DNA from: Bryopsis sp. KO-2023
Lineage: Eukaryota > Chlorophyta > Ulvophyceae > Bryopsidales > Bryopsidaceae
DNA: 64,000 bases
Direction: 5' to 3'
NCBI GenBank assembly: GCA_030272585.1
Contig: BSYQ01000007.1
Coordinates: 3,042,001-3,106,000, forward strand
The number at the start of each line of letters is the position of its first letter. Within the stretch, counting starts at the first letter, position 1. The notes below the pieces were generated by a model. It saw only the letters and a program-made list of their open reading frames with translations. It was not told the DNA's origin and made no database searches. Shown piece by piece: positions 42,801 through 57,500 of the stretch. The position numbers and the translations under genes are program-made.

Positions 42801-45800
42801 CCAACAGAAAAAACAAAAACAAAAAAACAATGCCAAGGAAACGAAACAGCCGCCAGCTGGTGTGAGGAAAAAATACCTGAATCTTGTATGTGTCAGCATA
42901 TTTCAACAGTCCTGACATCGGGTCAGAGCCAGGGGATAGGATGAAAATCATGGGGGTCAGAGAAGTGGAGTCCTCGTAGCACTGATGCAAGTCGAACGGA
43001 GGGGGTTCGATAAATTTCTGGCCCATCTCCTCCATCACATACGTTTGCATGGCACCCACCAGCTTGTCTGGTCGCATGGCTCTCAATAACAGAAGCTTCT
43101 GGAATATCGACAATCTGAAACATCCAACGACAGGGGGAAAAAACGAAAAAAAGGCGATGATTCAGAAAAATTCAAACCTTAATACAACATGCCAAGTTGT
43201 TGGTTTAAGAAAAGAGCCATTTCATCAAGATGGTGAGTCTTATAGTTGTGCTGGACACCACGCATGTTAATGCATTTTCTGTTGCATAGGGTTTTCAAGC
43301 TGGAGTTTCTGCAATGAACTCCCTCTTGTTGAACATACGTCGCAGACATCACCATCCCTATAGAGCTTGAGGTCACTGCTGCTTTGAATCATTTTGTTTA
43401 TTTCTTTGTGAGTGGGTGAGAGTGGGAGTAAACTTCAAGTTGAAAGGTGCATTCCCACCTTTTGTCCCAGGGATCTGGAATGGGCTCTTCAGCTGGATCT
43501 GCCGAGTCGTATATGTGTTTGAATTTGTCTTGATTTCCAGCAAAATCTATGTGCAATCCATCGAAAGCACTGGAAAGGTCTGACAGTCTGCACATTTCTC
43601 CCCACAGCTTATCCGACAGCCAGGTCGAAGGATTGGAGGGGGGGTCTTGGGATGAAACCCCCCCAGTGAGGAGGAAACGAAATTCGTTCATATCCACCGT
43701 CCCTAGGATGTTTGCTTTGATGCTGACGCACAGCATGAAGGTGAAAAGAAGCTTGTCCTTCTCGAAAAGAGATCTGTTGAAACAACGCAGAGAAAAAAAA
43801 CACGTTGTTGAAGTTTATGAATCGACAAGCGTTGGTGGTGCAGACAAGAGGGAGACAGAATTGCCAGATTTTTGTTTGAATATCTGGGGTCTACTTGATG
43901 CTCATCAACTATGCTTTTTAGCTACCTGCAGACATTGCGGTAGAGTGAATAGGTAAAGTACTCCACCAGCGCTGCTATCCTTCTGGCCACACTGGGTGGT
44001 TTTTGTGCCTTTTTGATGGTATCCTCGAACAGGTGGACGAACCAAGACAGTGAATATTGATACATGGGCTCGATGGCTGCCAAATCTGAAATAGTGAAGA
44101 ACAGAATCGACACATTGCGGGCGCAAGGTTTGTAGGCCATCCGAGCCTCATCAATTTTCTTCTCAGTCTTTTGGGCAATCTGCAGCGATTTCAAGGACAA
44201 AAAGATTACACCAGGACTCGATCCAATTTTATGCAAGACAGTGCAACATGAGTACTGTCATATAGCATATCAACCAGAATCACCAAGTTTTTTGATACTT
44301 GAAAAAAAAAAGATCAGACTGCTTATTTATTTTTTTCACCTGTTGCTTCTGTGCAATGTCATTGGAAAGAGTTTTCGAAGAAGAAATGACACTGATAGCC
44401 GTTTCGTCCTCCAAAATGTTGCCTTCTGAGGAGGACAAGACTTCAATGATTTTGTCCTCGATCTCTTTCAGCTGTCTTGCATTTTCTGCACCCTGATCAA
44501 GGACGCTGCATAGTTTGGCTCAATGCCTCTCCAACTACTATATGTAGATTTCCTTGTGTATGATAAACTCCAAATTTTCCAAAGTGGAAAATTAATCAAA
44601 GCCAAGCAAAAAAATAGCGAAAACAAATCAACAAATCATCGGGGCATTTACAAAATATCTACACTTACCTGAAGTTTTCGAAACTTAAAAAAAAAAGCAG
44701 AAACAGAAACAGAATGCCATATGAAAGGAAACGAGAATGCACTTCAACACATCAGGCTACACGAGAGTTTTTTCTTTGTTTTTTGTTGTTTTTTTTTCCC
44801 TGGCCATAAATGCTTCCATTTTATTTTTTCTGGAATTGCAGAAATTGTTCCCTGCTCCTGACCATGACTAACCTGACACCAAAAAGAAAAACGAAAAAAT
44901 GGAAGTTATGTGATCATGGGCACCTGTAGGACGAGCTTTGTTTTCTCTTCCTCCAGCTCCGGTCGCTCTCTTTGCACGACGATTCCGAGCAATTGATCCT
45001 CCAGTCCTTCGGGGGTGATCATGAAATTCAACAGAGTCACTTTCACAGCAACCTCCGGGAGGTAATGGGGATTTCTTAGCTTCGTCGTGATGTAAAATCT
45101 GAAACTCTCGGAATACTCAATGGTGGAATCTCCAAGCCTGACATAGGAAACAGACACCACAAAGATTTATTTTTACTTTTACTTTTATTTATATTTTTAC
45201 TTTTATTTTTATTTCTAAATCGTACTACACTACAGCCTGGCTCACAATTATCACCCGAAATAAATGCATCAAATATTTTCTTTTCAAATCCAGAATCTAT
45301 ACAGCCATCCAAATACCTCAAAAAAATGCGAAAAAAGTGTGTGGGAGTGAATCGTTTGAACTTCTCAGGTTGGAACAGCGGAAGCAAACACAAAAAACAT
45401 CTCCTTCTCTTCTGATGTTAAAACAAAGCACATCATCTTCTGTTTTTTTTTTTCTTGTGAAACTGTCTGAGAAGGTACCGACCTGATGGAAAGACTTCCC
45501 CCTTGTTTGAAAATGGACTTCAGCAGCAGAGGTTCCAGTGTGGGATCCAGCTCCTCCTGAACGTTTTCGATCAAGACTGGGTTTCCGAATTGAATGCAAT
45601 TTTCCAGCTTTCGAACGTAATCCCCGTCTGTCAGCTTCATCACTTCCAGATTATGCTTCTGTTCCATGTTCTTGATCCATTTTCCGGCTTGCCCCTGACC
45701 AGACAATAAGAAAATTTAAGTGGGGAAAAATCATGTTTTGATGAAATGAAGTGACATTGATGGAAAAGTAACCAACACAGCACCTGAACCCCCCCGGCCA

Positions 45801-48554
45801 GCTTTTTTGGGGGGATGTTATATTTGAGTCAGCTGAGTGGCACATTAACATGTCTGACCTGAGGATCAATCATCAATGGCCATCTTCTGGCTTTCGTGAT
45901 GATGATTCCATTGTCGATGGAAAAACTGTCGTTGGGAAGCCCATCGATCGTCCAGTCTCGAATTTTGACAGGCTCCCCAAGCACATCCACCATTTTGAAA
46001 TCCTTTGAGCAAGGTATCTTGTCGTTTTTGCAGCGGTTTATCCACTGGTCGATGGCATCCTGTCTGTGAAATGAACCACACACGCACACACATAGATTCA
46101 AAATCTCCTTGCCATGCTTGTTTGTCCCCCCACCCTCAAAAATCTATACACTATAGAAATGATGATTGAGTCGCAAGGAACGTTGCAGGAATGGTTTCTT
46201 GCTTGGATACCTGAATGATGCTGTGAAAGCCCCCAGATAGGCAATGAACCCAGCCGACAACAACACATCTCCAGTCAAATTAACGAAGTCATCCCCCAGG
46301 TTCTTGGCAACTTCCGTCCATCTGGCTTTTTCCCCCCCGAGGCCCCCGATGAGTTTGGTCGCCCTGTCAAGCTTCTTCTCGCACAGATCCACATCGTATT
46401 CTAGCTGCTTCTTCTTCGCTTGCATTTCATTGAGTTTAGCATTCAATGCTGCCAATCGATCCTCCACTTCTTGCAATTGAGCTTTCTTTGCATTCAGTCC
46501 CACCATGAGTGTGTCGAATTCGGATTGTGCACTGGCCAGCTTTTCCTTTTTTGGGGCAACCACTTTTGCCACCCTGAAAAGGCAGAACAATGATCACATA
46601 TACACACCGGACATATTCTGATGCACGCGTGCGTCTTTATATTTTTTTTCCACGAGGTAGAAATTGCCGAGTGAACCCTTCTCATGGAAATGGGTTATAG
46701 GCCCGACTTGGATGTAAAATGAAATATTGTCCCAATCTGCAAAGTCCGTGATTTGATTCAAGAATTGACACTTCGTTCTGCACCTGTCGTAAGCTTCCAT
46801 TGCCCTAGCCCAACAACACAATCCATACGCAGCTTTTGATGCCTTTTTCACCACTTCTGGGGTGAATTCGGGCATCTCCACATAAGGCCGGATTTTCTCA
46901 ATGATGGCTGGAGGGATGTTGTCTTTATCATACTCTCTCAGTTTCGTCAAAAATTGAGGGTCGCCTAACAGCCCTTGTGAAGGACTCCAGTAATCATCGA
47001 TTTTCTTGGCTGGATTGTTGGGATCTGCAACCCTTTTGGGTTTTATTGAGAGCATGAGGCAAACTGCTTCCATGACAGTCTTGACGACGGCTGGTGGATT
47101 TTTCATGGCTTTGACTTCTGTGATGTCTGATTTGGTGAGTGTGTTCAGTGCGGAGATGGCGGCCTCGAGCATGGGCATTGCAACTGCGAGCTCTTCTTCA
47201 CATTCGTCCTGCGTTATTGGGAAAGCAATTAGAGTTATGGTATACATTACTCAACTTAGAAACACACAAGCAAAGACTAAAGCACGAGACTTGAGAAAAA
47301 AAACCAATCCACTTCTTCGATCCTCAAAAAAAAATAGAATAAAAAGGAAAAAAATGGTCAAACCTTGATGAGCTTTGCGGCTGCTGCCTTTTCATTTGCA
47401 ATCGCTTCTTCTCCTTGGACGACAGCTCTCTTTTTTTCGGCCTCGATGGTTTCTTTGTTCACGACTTTCAGGGTTTCCTCCACCTCTTTCCCGGTCTCTA
47501 TCAGCTTGGGCTGGAGCTCGATCAAGTCCTTTTTCATTCCATTCACATCTGTTTCCGCCGACAGCAGCTTATCCAAACCAATTTCATACCTACACAAAAT
47601 CACAAATCATTGAGGTGGCAGAAGGCGGTCGAAAAAAAAGCAAAAAAAAAACACCCTGTGAAACATCTTGGTTGAAATTCTTCCTCCCTTGATCTGCCAG
47701 CAGTACCTCCTTTTCATTTTTTGAACGTCGGTTCGTTTCTTTCCCAGCAGATCCTTGTAGGTTTGAATAAGCTCCAGGTAAGATGTCGGAGTGGCATAGT
47801 AATGCCTTTGCAGTTTTTTGAAAAATTCCGCAGCCAACGTCCGAACGGATTGGTGAAAAGTCATGCACATATCTTCCACCGCTGTCCTGGTCTCTTCGCT
47901 TTCCATTTCCACATCCCTCAAGAATTTTGACGCCACGCTTTTAAGGGCATCTTCCGGCCACTCAGAAAACCAGTCGATGGTGCAGCAATTGACCAGCGAT
48001 GGAAATTTTCTGGGGGATTTCACACACACACACACACACAAAGGTAAAACACTTGAAATGTATCCACCATTGCAGAAAAGTGAATGGACTGTTGGGTGTT
48101 TTTTCACTGTCTGGAATTCTCTTATGATTCCAACCTGAGACGAGCTCTGAATCCGTCGCCGACAGGCGACATGCAAATCACCATATGCAGATTCTGGCGA
48201 CACTGGTCAATAAAGAATTCATACAGCTCCTGTGGCGTCAGGCCCCTCCCTGCTTTTTTTGCTTTAGGAGTTACGGCCTCCATGATCCCCATCTGAGGCA
48301 CAACACAATCTTACATCAAGGATTCATTTTCATCCATGACAGCAAATATCCTACGCCCAGCACATTAAGAACGGGGTTGCATGGATGTTGGAAAATTTAT
48401 CTGAAAAGATCCAAGCGTATTTCTCATTTTAATGCTCAAGTAAAATGATTTTTGTAGCGTATCACACCCAGGCTTCCTGAATATTCGCACAACATAGGCC
48501 ATCACAGTTCGAAAGAGTCCTGAAACTGGTGTGGAAGCACAACTGGCAATCAGC

Positions 48555-48595
<41 letters not shown>

Positions 48596-51500
48596 GAAAA
48601 AAAATAATAACACATTTTTGAATTTTTTATAAATAAATACATAAAAAATGGTGAACAACGACCTCACCAATTCATCTTTTGGGAACAGATTTGGGACCTC
48701 CCCAGTATTCAATATGTTGTTGATATCTTCCAAAAAGCTTTCGTCCTTCAATTGAGTGTCCGAAAACAGAAACACTGTCGGTTGGCCTTCAGCCCCGGAT
48801 TTTTTCAGCACAGATTTCAGGTCTTCCCTCCATTCATTGATGCCGTATGATTTTGATATCTCGATATAAAACAGACTGTATTCTGCCATGAATGTTGCTA
48901 TTTTGGTCAAGCTTTGGCGACCACTACCTCCGACACCAACCTGCAAGAATTCCATACGTCAGGACATCTCCAGATATGAGCCTTGTGGATATCGGTATTG
49001 CCCATGTGGGCGCAATGATCTGGTTCACTCAGTCAACAGAATTCTATTCAAAACCCCGAGGTATGTACAAATGGAGAACATGCAACACACAAGGACGCCG
49101 TCGAATCACAAGAAAATTGCATCTTACTCACGGTGATATGGGTCCTACCCGAAAACCGGAGTGTAAAAAATACTGATTTGAACGGAAATGCGTCTTTGCC
49201 AATCCTCACCAAAAGACCATTGCCGAATGGCTGCTTGATGACACGGCTGATTCGACAAATGTGCTCCGCAGCATACAAAAACAGCACCAGGTCCATTCTG
49301 CTTTTGCTTTGGGCATTGTAATCCGAGAGATATTCTTCCACCACTGCCAGCAGTTTCGGGACCTCCTCGACTTCAACATACTTTTGGTTGTCCGCTCCTT
49401 GAGTGGTGAAATCGCAAAAAAGAACACTCCGCAACAGCAGTGGATCACCCTGTAGAGAAAATTCTTTCAGCCACAAGCAAATGAGGGTTTTTGAGTGGAT
49501 TACATCAAAACTGAAAGCTTCATGCATTGCTGGGAGAGGGTTTCCTATTTTTTGAAAACCTTCTGGGAACCAAAACACTGTTGATTTTCGGGTGCTTCGA
49601 ATAGCACGTTTCACCTTTGATAACGTTGAATCGGCAGGCACCGGAACCACACCGTCGAATTTGACCCCCATGTTTTTGTTGATGACTTCCTTGAGCAACC
49701 CACAGAACCAGAGGCGGTCCTCATCACTGATCAAGCGGTCATGGAAAACACGCATCACTTCGTGGGACCACAGCCGAACCATTTTTGCCATATCATCGAC
49801 AGGTTGTCCCACAATGGCAATACCCTGAAAAGCACAAAAGCAAAATGCCTCATCCTCCACATCCCAACAAAGCCATTAAGTCAGAAATAAACTGATCAAA
49901 CGTCCCTATATGAAAGCTAGATGTGACAGGTGAATCACTCAACCGAACCAAAATCAAACAAGGACTGCTTTTCATGTTTTGTGTTGCTGTCGGTGCGGTG
50001 CGAAACAGCCAAAAGGAGTTCCATGCTTGGCTTCATTACCTGGAAGACTTTCGATAGATCCCTCATGTTGTACGTGTAATGACTTTTCATGGGCGTCGGC
50101 AAAAGCTCCCTTCGAATCGTGTTGTACACCTCGATGGTCGATTTCACCATCACCGATGATTTCCCTTTGACTTCATCCGCCACCGTGGACCTCCTCTGCC
50201 ACCAATCCACAATGCCAGAGTATATCCTGGAGTATGACTCATCGTCGAACTCCGCAATGCACACCAGATTGAAATGCCGTAAAAATCGGGGGGTGACTGG
50301 ATTTCGACCTCCTCCGGGTGGACCCATTGCACACACATACTGCACATCTACGATGCTTCTGAAGGAGTTGTCTGACCGGTCATACCTGCACAATTCCAAG
50401 CAAGGAGATCAAATCATAGCATTTGGCAGGTGGTTTTGAAACCTGTGCTTATTATGGTAGCAGTTGCACATTGCCCAGTAAATCAAGGTATGAAAGTGGG
50501 AAGCGGAGCTGTACCATCCTCCGTGGTCCATCCATTGTCTCAGGAGCTCCACCGGGGGTTGAGCACCATACACCTCCAAAGCGGGCATGTTCAAATCATC
50601 GATGAACAATACAAATTTCATCCCAAAGGGAGGACCATAAATTCCTTTTCTACGCTTGTCCAGTTTGTTGTCGATGATATCTTGAACCTGCATTATGGAA
50701 CCGACCACCATTGTTCAGCATGAAAAGGAGAAGAATGACGGCAGGGAAAGGCAGGGATGTTTTAAAGACCATGCATCCCCAGAACTCGCACCTGATTGGC
50801 ATTTGTTTGTGCAGAGAAGGCCGTCTGAATGTTTGCAAACAGAGTCTTGTCCAACATCTGGATCTTGTTTTTGATGTACACAGTTTTCCCTGTTCCTGTG
50901 GGCCCTGTAAAGAGCACGTGCTTTCCATGCAGCACCAAAATCTCCATGAGGGCACTGTATCGAACCGTGTCGATGGTGGGAATGACGATTTCATGAAACT
51001 CTGCGTCCTCTGGAACCGGGCTGATTGCAACGGTGTCCATCCAGTGCTTCCATTGCCCTTTCGTTGTGTCGAACATGTAGTCGTACATCGTACCATCCTT
51101 GGGAATAGGAACAGCGAGCTTGAAGTCTGGAGGAAGGATGGTCAAACCAGGTCCCAAGTCGAAGTCGGTTCGGTCGGGCTTCACATCCACCTCGTTGCTG
51201 AGCAGCTTTCTCAGGAAACCACTGAACTGCTTCCTTCCCTCTGTTTCAGTGGATGCCCCGATCGACCACACCAAGGCAAAAATGAAAAGCCCATCCAGCA
51301 TCTTTGGAGCGTCCTTGTCGGCAATCTGTGGATACACATGACACCTGGCTCTTATCAGCACCAATTAATTGTCCAGCACCGAAAACACTGCTTCTTTCGA
51401 GTTTCCGATCAATTTGCGTCAGTAAGACATGGTTCAGTGTGAATTCTGACGCCCTGCTAGAACTGTTCAACCAAGAAGAATCAACATACTGCCCAGCAAA

Positions 51501-54500
51501 TGAAAGGAATGCCTAACCCCATGTGATCCATTCATCAAAAACGTTGTGGAAATTTTCACCAGTGCCTTAGTTGAACAAAACTGATCACCTGGACTTCTCC
51601 TTCTGAAGTTGGCCTGAAACCGTCGAGCTGGCTCCAAAACATATTCATCAAACTCTGAGGTAGATTGATGTCTGACGTAGAAACCAGCTCCCGGCAATTC
51701 TTTCTGATGAATGCAATCGAGGGATCCACAAGCCATTCGAACAGGTGAAAAATCCTGGAGCGGTGTGCTTCAAGGGCAGCTGGCAATCCATTCATCCAGG
51801 AATCCCTGAGAGGCCTCCATCCGATTTGCGAAGGTTCGACATAAACCATACCACATCGACTGACCGTGGCTGGGGATGCCACGGCCAAGTCTTGCACCTC
51901 GAAAATCATGTTCATCGAGTTGCTCATTTGGATGATCTCACCTGAAAGTTTGAAGAAGTCTTTTTGGTTCATTGTCCTTCCTACTTATCACTTGCACCAA
52001 AAAAATAAATATAATGAATTTTTTTTTAAATATATAAATAATAATAACACTAATAACGGTATCTTGAATCTGTTGAAGGAATTATAGGGCACTCACCACT
52101 GTTGAGGCACAATTTCTTGTTGTCATCCAGGACTGTATTCATGTTTTCGATCCACACTGCATCCACAGGTCCATCAAACATGACCCACTTCCTATCGGGA
52201 CTGGTGTCAGTTGCACACTCTCTGAAGATTTTTGCCAGCACCCCATCGTGCCATTCATGGCTCACTAGGTCAAATTCCCCATACAACTGGCCCATGTAGA
52301 TGCTCTTGGGATTTATCACCCGAAGCTGCACCCTGCGTTCGAACCAAAAACTTTCAACATATTTGAAGTGTGCAATCACAAAATGAAAGACAACTAGTCC
52401 TATTCTCATTCTCTTCTTCACCACCAACCTGATATAACCACCAACATGTGAGGGAAATATTTCTTCAAGGGTATGCATTGTGCATATGTGAGGAAATTAA
52501 AAAAATTAAATTTAATTAAATTTAAAAAATTTAAAAAATCCAACTCACTTGTTCTCTTCCATCAAGCCTTTGTCCTTCAAATCCCCAAGCGATGCTGCAA
52601 GAGTTCTATAAATAGCCGTCTTGGCTCCGAACGAATATCCGACGACCATCAACCCATGCCGAACCAAAATCATTTCATACAGCTGGTGCGCTTTTTCGAT
52701 GAACACATGGGTGGCTTGCAAGTTCATCTTGTCGCAGTTGCTCTTCAGACATTCGTCGAGGTCGCTGTAGTCGACATCGGGCACTTCAATGCCAGGAAAT
52801 AAATCGGATAAAATGCCTTCGAACAGAGGGATGTCCGGTGCCAGGAATTTGGGGGCATTGACATCACGGATGGACCTCAGCATCAGTATATCCTCAATCA
52901 TGTCGGGGTCCTTGATCTTGTTCGCAGCAGCAGCCCTCAAGACACTGATGACTGCCCTCATTCCGTAATCGTAATGGCACTGACTCGAAAGCTGTTCCGA
53001 ACACAGTCTGCAGACGAAAAAAACCCATCGAGCTTGGCAAGCATTAAGGTCATGAGCTGGATTTGCTAGGTTCAGCATCTCGATCCAAGGATTTTTCCTC
53101 TTCCGAAATCAGGCCATCATTTCTTACCTGTACGTTGCTACCAATTTTCGAGCCAGATCTCGAGCCAGCAAATATCCAGACGAATACAACATGATTTCCG
53201 AAATCAGGGCATAGTCCGGGACCATCATCGCCACCGATCTGAATAGAGCCTTGAGGTTGTCGGGCAATTCGGATCGTCCGGCATAGCCTGGATTCATGGT
53301 GATGAATACACTGAATGTGTCCCTCAAGCTGAGTTTTGTTCCTTCAAACTCGAAGCTTTTGAGTTTGGCAGATTTGGCTCTCTGCATGGTCAAAATTTGT
53401 TGAGCGATGACACTCAGGACCTCCAAATCGATACGATTGAACTCGTCGAAACACGCCCAAGCGCCACTCGATGCTAACCCCTTGAAGAATTTTCCCTGGT
53501 CGTGAAAAGAACCACACACACACACACGATTCATTTCAATTTGGAAAAAAAATCTTGATGATTTTACAGCAATCTAATGGAGAATAGAATCTGGGTGTAA
53601 GGTTTTTTTTGGGGGGAGGGAGTTATTACCATTGCCAAGTAATCCAGTCCATCTGAGCAGTTGAAAACGACACACTGCATTGCTATGGCTTTCGCCAAGT
53701 CCTTTGTGGTTTCTGTCTTCCCTGTTCCGGCGGGACCTTCTGGAGCTCCACCTAAATTCAGATGCAGGGCCCCCATCAAAGTTCGGTAGCACCTGGGCAC
53801 AACAGGCAGTCATAATCAGTATCAACAGAAGAACATGAGGGACATGCCATCATCAAGTTTCAACGCATGGAAGAAAAATATACATCCAATGGTTTTCAGC
53901 CGATTTTCCACATTGGACCTTCCTGTCTGGAAATGTAATGTTCCAGTTGACAAAAGAATTTCATGATGTGAAAATTTGAGTGCAGCCCTCAGTTTGATTA
54001 TTTCTGCAGTATCGCTCAGAGGCTTCCGGCCTCAATGTAACACAATCGCATGAAAAGAACAAATAAAGCATGAAGAGCAGACGAGGGAAAGCAATTTTCA
54101 ATCTGTGGAGCAATTTTCTAACCTGTCAGTCAGAGGGGTGATAACGAGCCTGGACGATACACCAAGGTACTCGTATCCATAGCCGATTGCAGCATTTATC
54201 ATTCGAACCATCACATCGCCATTCTCCCACCCATATCGCAACTGGCTCATCCATTCAAAATCACTTTCACTGGTGATGGATTCCTTGGATAGCTCTGCAA
54301 TCACATCTCGAGCATGGACATCCACCACCACGAGGGAACCCAGAATCTTACGTTCCAGCTTCGATAGCTTTCCCCGAACCTGGCCCCAACCAAACGATGC
54401 ATGTTTCAAGACTCGCAAACGACTGTGCAACTGAAATCGATGGCTGTGGAATTCAATGGGGCGAAACCCTGGCCAGGTTTGCCCGTCCCACCTTGTTTAC

Positions 54501-57500
54501 GATCTTCATGAGCTCCTCTGTGCACTTGTCTGCATAGTCTGCCAGGGTGCCAGTTTTGACAGCCTCCTCGCCTTCCGTGGTCCAAAACATGCAATCCACG
54601 CAAATGATGGCTTGTCCAGGCCATTGCAGGACCCAATCGATCCTCTCCATGGTCACGTAGGCATCGAACGATCTCCGAATCACGTCCTTCACAGTTTCGT
54701 ACATAATTTGTTCGCAGTCTATCAGCCATTTCTCCACATTGCCACCTGACATGATAAAAAAAACCCACAGCATTTAAAAACCACCACTTTCCAGACTATC
54801 TGAGCTAAGCCCACAGGTAACCAATTCCCTGATATGAATTCTTACCGGCCTGTGCTGGGTTGAAGGTCCGAACGAGGTCGACTTTCTCCCCCTCTTCGCT
54901 GTACATAGCGGTGACTTCAAGGTTGGATTGGAACTCCAGCTTATCGATGCCCTCAAAAATCTTTTTCAAAAAGGGTTGCACCCTCAAAGGATCCTTGGTT
55001 TCCGACAGAATCTCCAGAAGCTCATCGTTCGATAGAAAGTAAAAGCGTGGGAATGCAAGCCGTTTGGTCTCCAGGTAATCGTTCAAACCCTTTTGCACCT
55101 AGAGTCATGCAAAGCCAGCAGCAATATATCATATTGTATATTATATAATATGATATATGCTGTTCAGATCTGGTGTAAGAAATTGGTGGGCTGTTCCCTA
55201 ATAGAGGTGGGCAAGCATCAAATTATCTCCCCTCATAGATATGCATATAGTGCTTGCATCCACGAGAAAACCACATACCAGATCCAGCAGTCTATTCGAC
55301 TCTATCAAATTTTTCAAGAGCTCCTCGTCGCTGCACACCACCATGACTTCTGGATTCTTGACCAGTTTTTCCATTACTTTCCTCCAGGTCTGATCGACAG
55401 CCTGAAACTTCCGCCCTTCGTTGGGCATTTGCTGGAGAATGTCCTCCGATCCAAAAATAGGCTCCAGGTACAACCACCCCTGCTGGCATTTCAACCATTC
55501 GTCCACAATTTCTTGGGTGAGATTGAGTTTGGCTTCCCACAGTCGAACTCGATCCTCGAAGGGGCCGATGTAAGGGGAAGCCCGCATGGATTGCGTTTTG
55601 ACGATCTGGTCGTCCAGGAGCATTTGTATGTCGTCCAACGCACACAAGATATGGGTGCCTGCATAGAGCATCCGCAAAATATTACCAGCTTTGGAACGAA
55701 CTACTGATCTCTATCAACCTAGGGTCCCAACTAGGAACCCCCAGCAAGGTGCTTTCCCTAAACCACCTTTTTGTCATACATCTTGTTTTGGTAAGGTCCA
55801 TGAGAAGGAACCCATTCATCAAAGGACTTGCAGGCCAAAGTTCTGACCATCAGAGGTATGGTGCAATGAATTGACAGAAACTTTTACTGTGAGTCTTACC
55901 TGTCGTTCGCCAGTCCATAAACCCAAATTCGACTCCTTGCCAGTCCGCCTGCATTTTGTCCAGAGCTCTCTCCAATGAATACTCTTTCGTGGCAAACTCG
56001 CTCACTTCCTCAATGTCCGCAATAAATTTCGGCAAATCCAGCTGCAAAGCCCTGCTGACGCTGAACCCAGCATCAGCTTTCACAGGGAATCCCACGACCT
56101 CACTGATCTTGTCCCAGTGCCTGTCCCTCAAACCAGGGTTGCCCAGAGCTGAAATCAATGGAATGTGTTGCTGGAAGTCATCCAATCGCGTCCGCATTTG
56201 AGTGATCACCTCCAAAGGGTCACCTGCAAGAGTTTTTGACAACTTTGCAGAACCCCGCCACCTGTCACCACAAATTTTCAAATGTTCATTCCAAAACTGA
56301 AACAAGTTTTTTTTGATGTATCAACCAGAATGCAACTATGTGACTCCAGGCAGGTCCTCCTATCGGATAACGAGAGGACCATAAACAAAGGAAAGGTAAA
56401 TTGCTGAGCGCTCCTCCTCTGTACCATTTATCGCAGTCATTGGTAACAACTTCAGCATTGATCTCAGTGAAGGGGCCATCCATCCATTCCGGTAGAGAAT
56501 GCATGAACTCGCTGCACATTTTCCACAGATTGCTGCATGCCTCGAACGTTTTCCCGATGGCCTCGATCTGTGGGTAATTTGTCTGAGGCAATCCGAAAAT
56601 TTGTTCCCTCTGTTGGTAGACTTCGCTCAATTCAGAGTACGTCGTAAGCCGTTGTTCGATGTCTTGCATTGTCGTGAGCCGGTCATCCACTTGGGTGATA
56701 TCGCCCAGTCCGATAAAATCATCCACTTCATCCTGCACGGTCAGATTGTTCAGATTCCAGACTAGCACTGAGGCTATGCAAAACGACGGTGCTCCATTCA
56801 TTTAATAATGAAATCCTAGTTCACTGGGCAATCGGTTCTTGCATGTGGCTCCACGAGTGTTTGGCATAACCGGTTGTCTGACTTTTATATGAAACAAAGA
56901 CAGCCAATCAATCCGAAATGAGCTAGTTCTCTCCCTACCTTGAGCCTATCCAGATCATCCTCCAATTTCTTCTGGTCCGTTTTGAGTTGCATCATGAATC
57001 GATTTCTGAACTTGAACAGCATGGTCCTCGCCTCCTCGATATCCTCCACGATTCTCAACGGCCAATGCCTGAGTTCCCAGAATGCGTCGAACGATTCGTC
57101 GTCCATCTCAAACCTGCTGTCTTGCAACACTTGGAACACCTCCATGTTTTTGTTGATTTCCCCATGCATCTCCTCCAACTCTTCCTCCGTCTTGGACAGA
57201 AACTTTTCCATTTCATCCATTGCCTCGGTGGTCTCCGGCTGCTCCTTCAGCTTCTCGCAGAGTGTCGTGAACCGTTGCAGCATTTCTTGGTTTTGTAAGT
57301 GCCAATCGTTTGCTATTTTGGACTGCAACCCCTCCCTCAATCGCAATGCTTTGTCGATGAGGAAATCCTTGGCGTGGCTGCAGTCCACTCGAATGACACG
57401 AAACGTGACTTCGGATTCAGACTTAGCCTTGATCGCCTCTGTCAGCTGCCAGCCACCACCACACTTCAGACAACATTTTTCCACGCCCTCCAAACTTGTT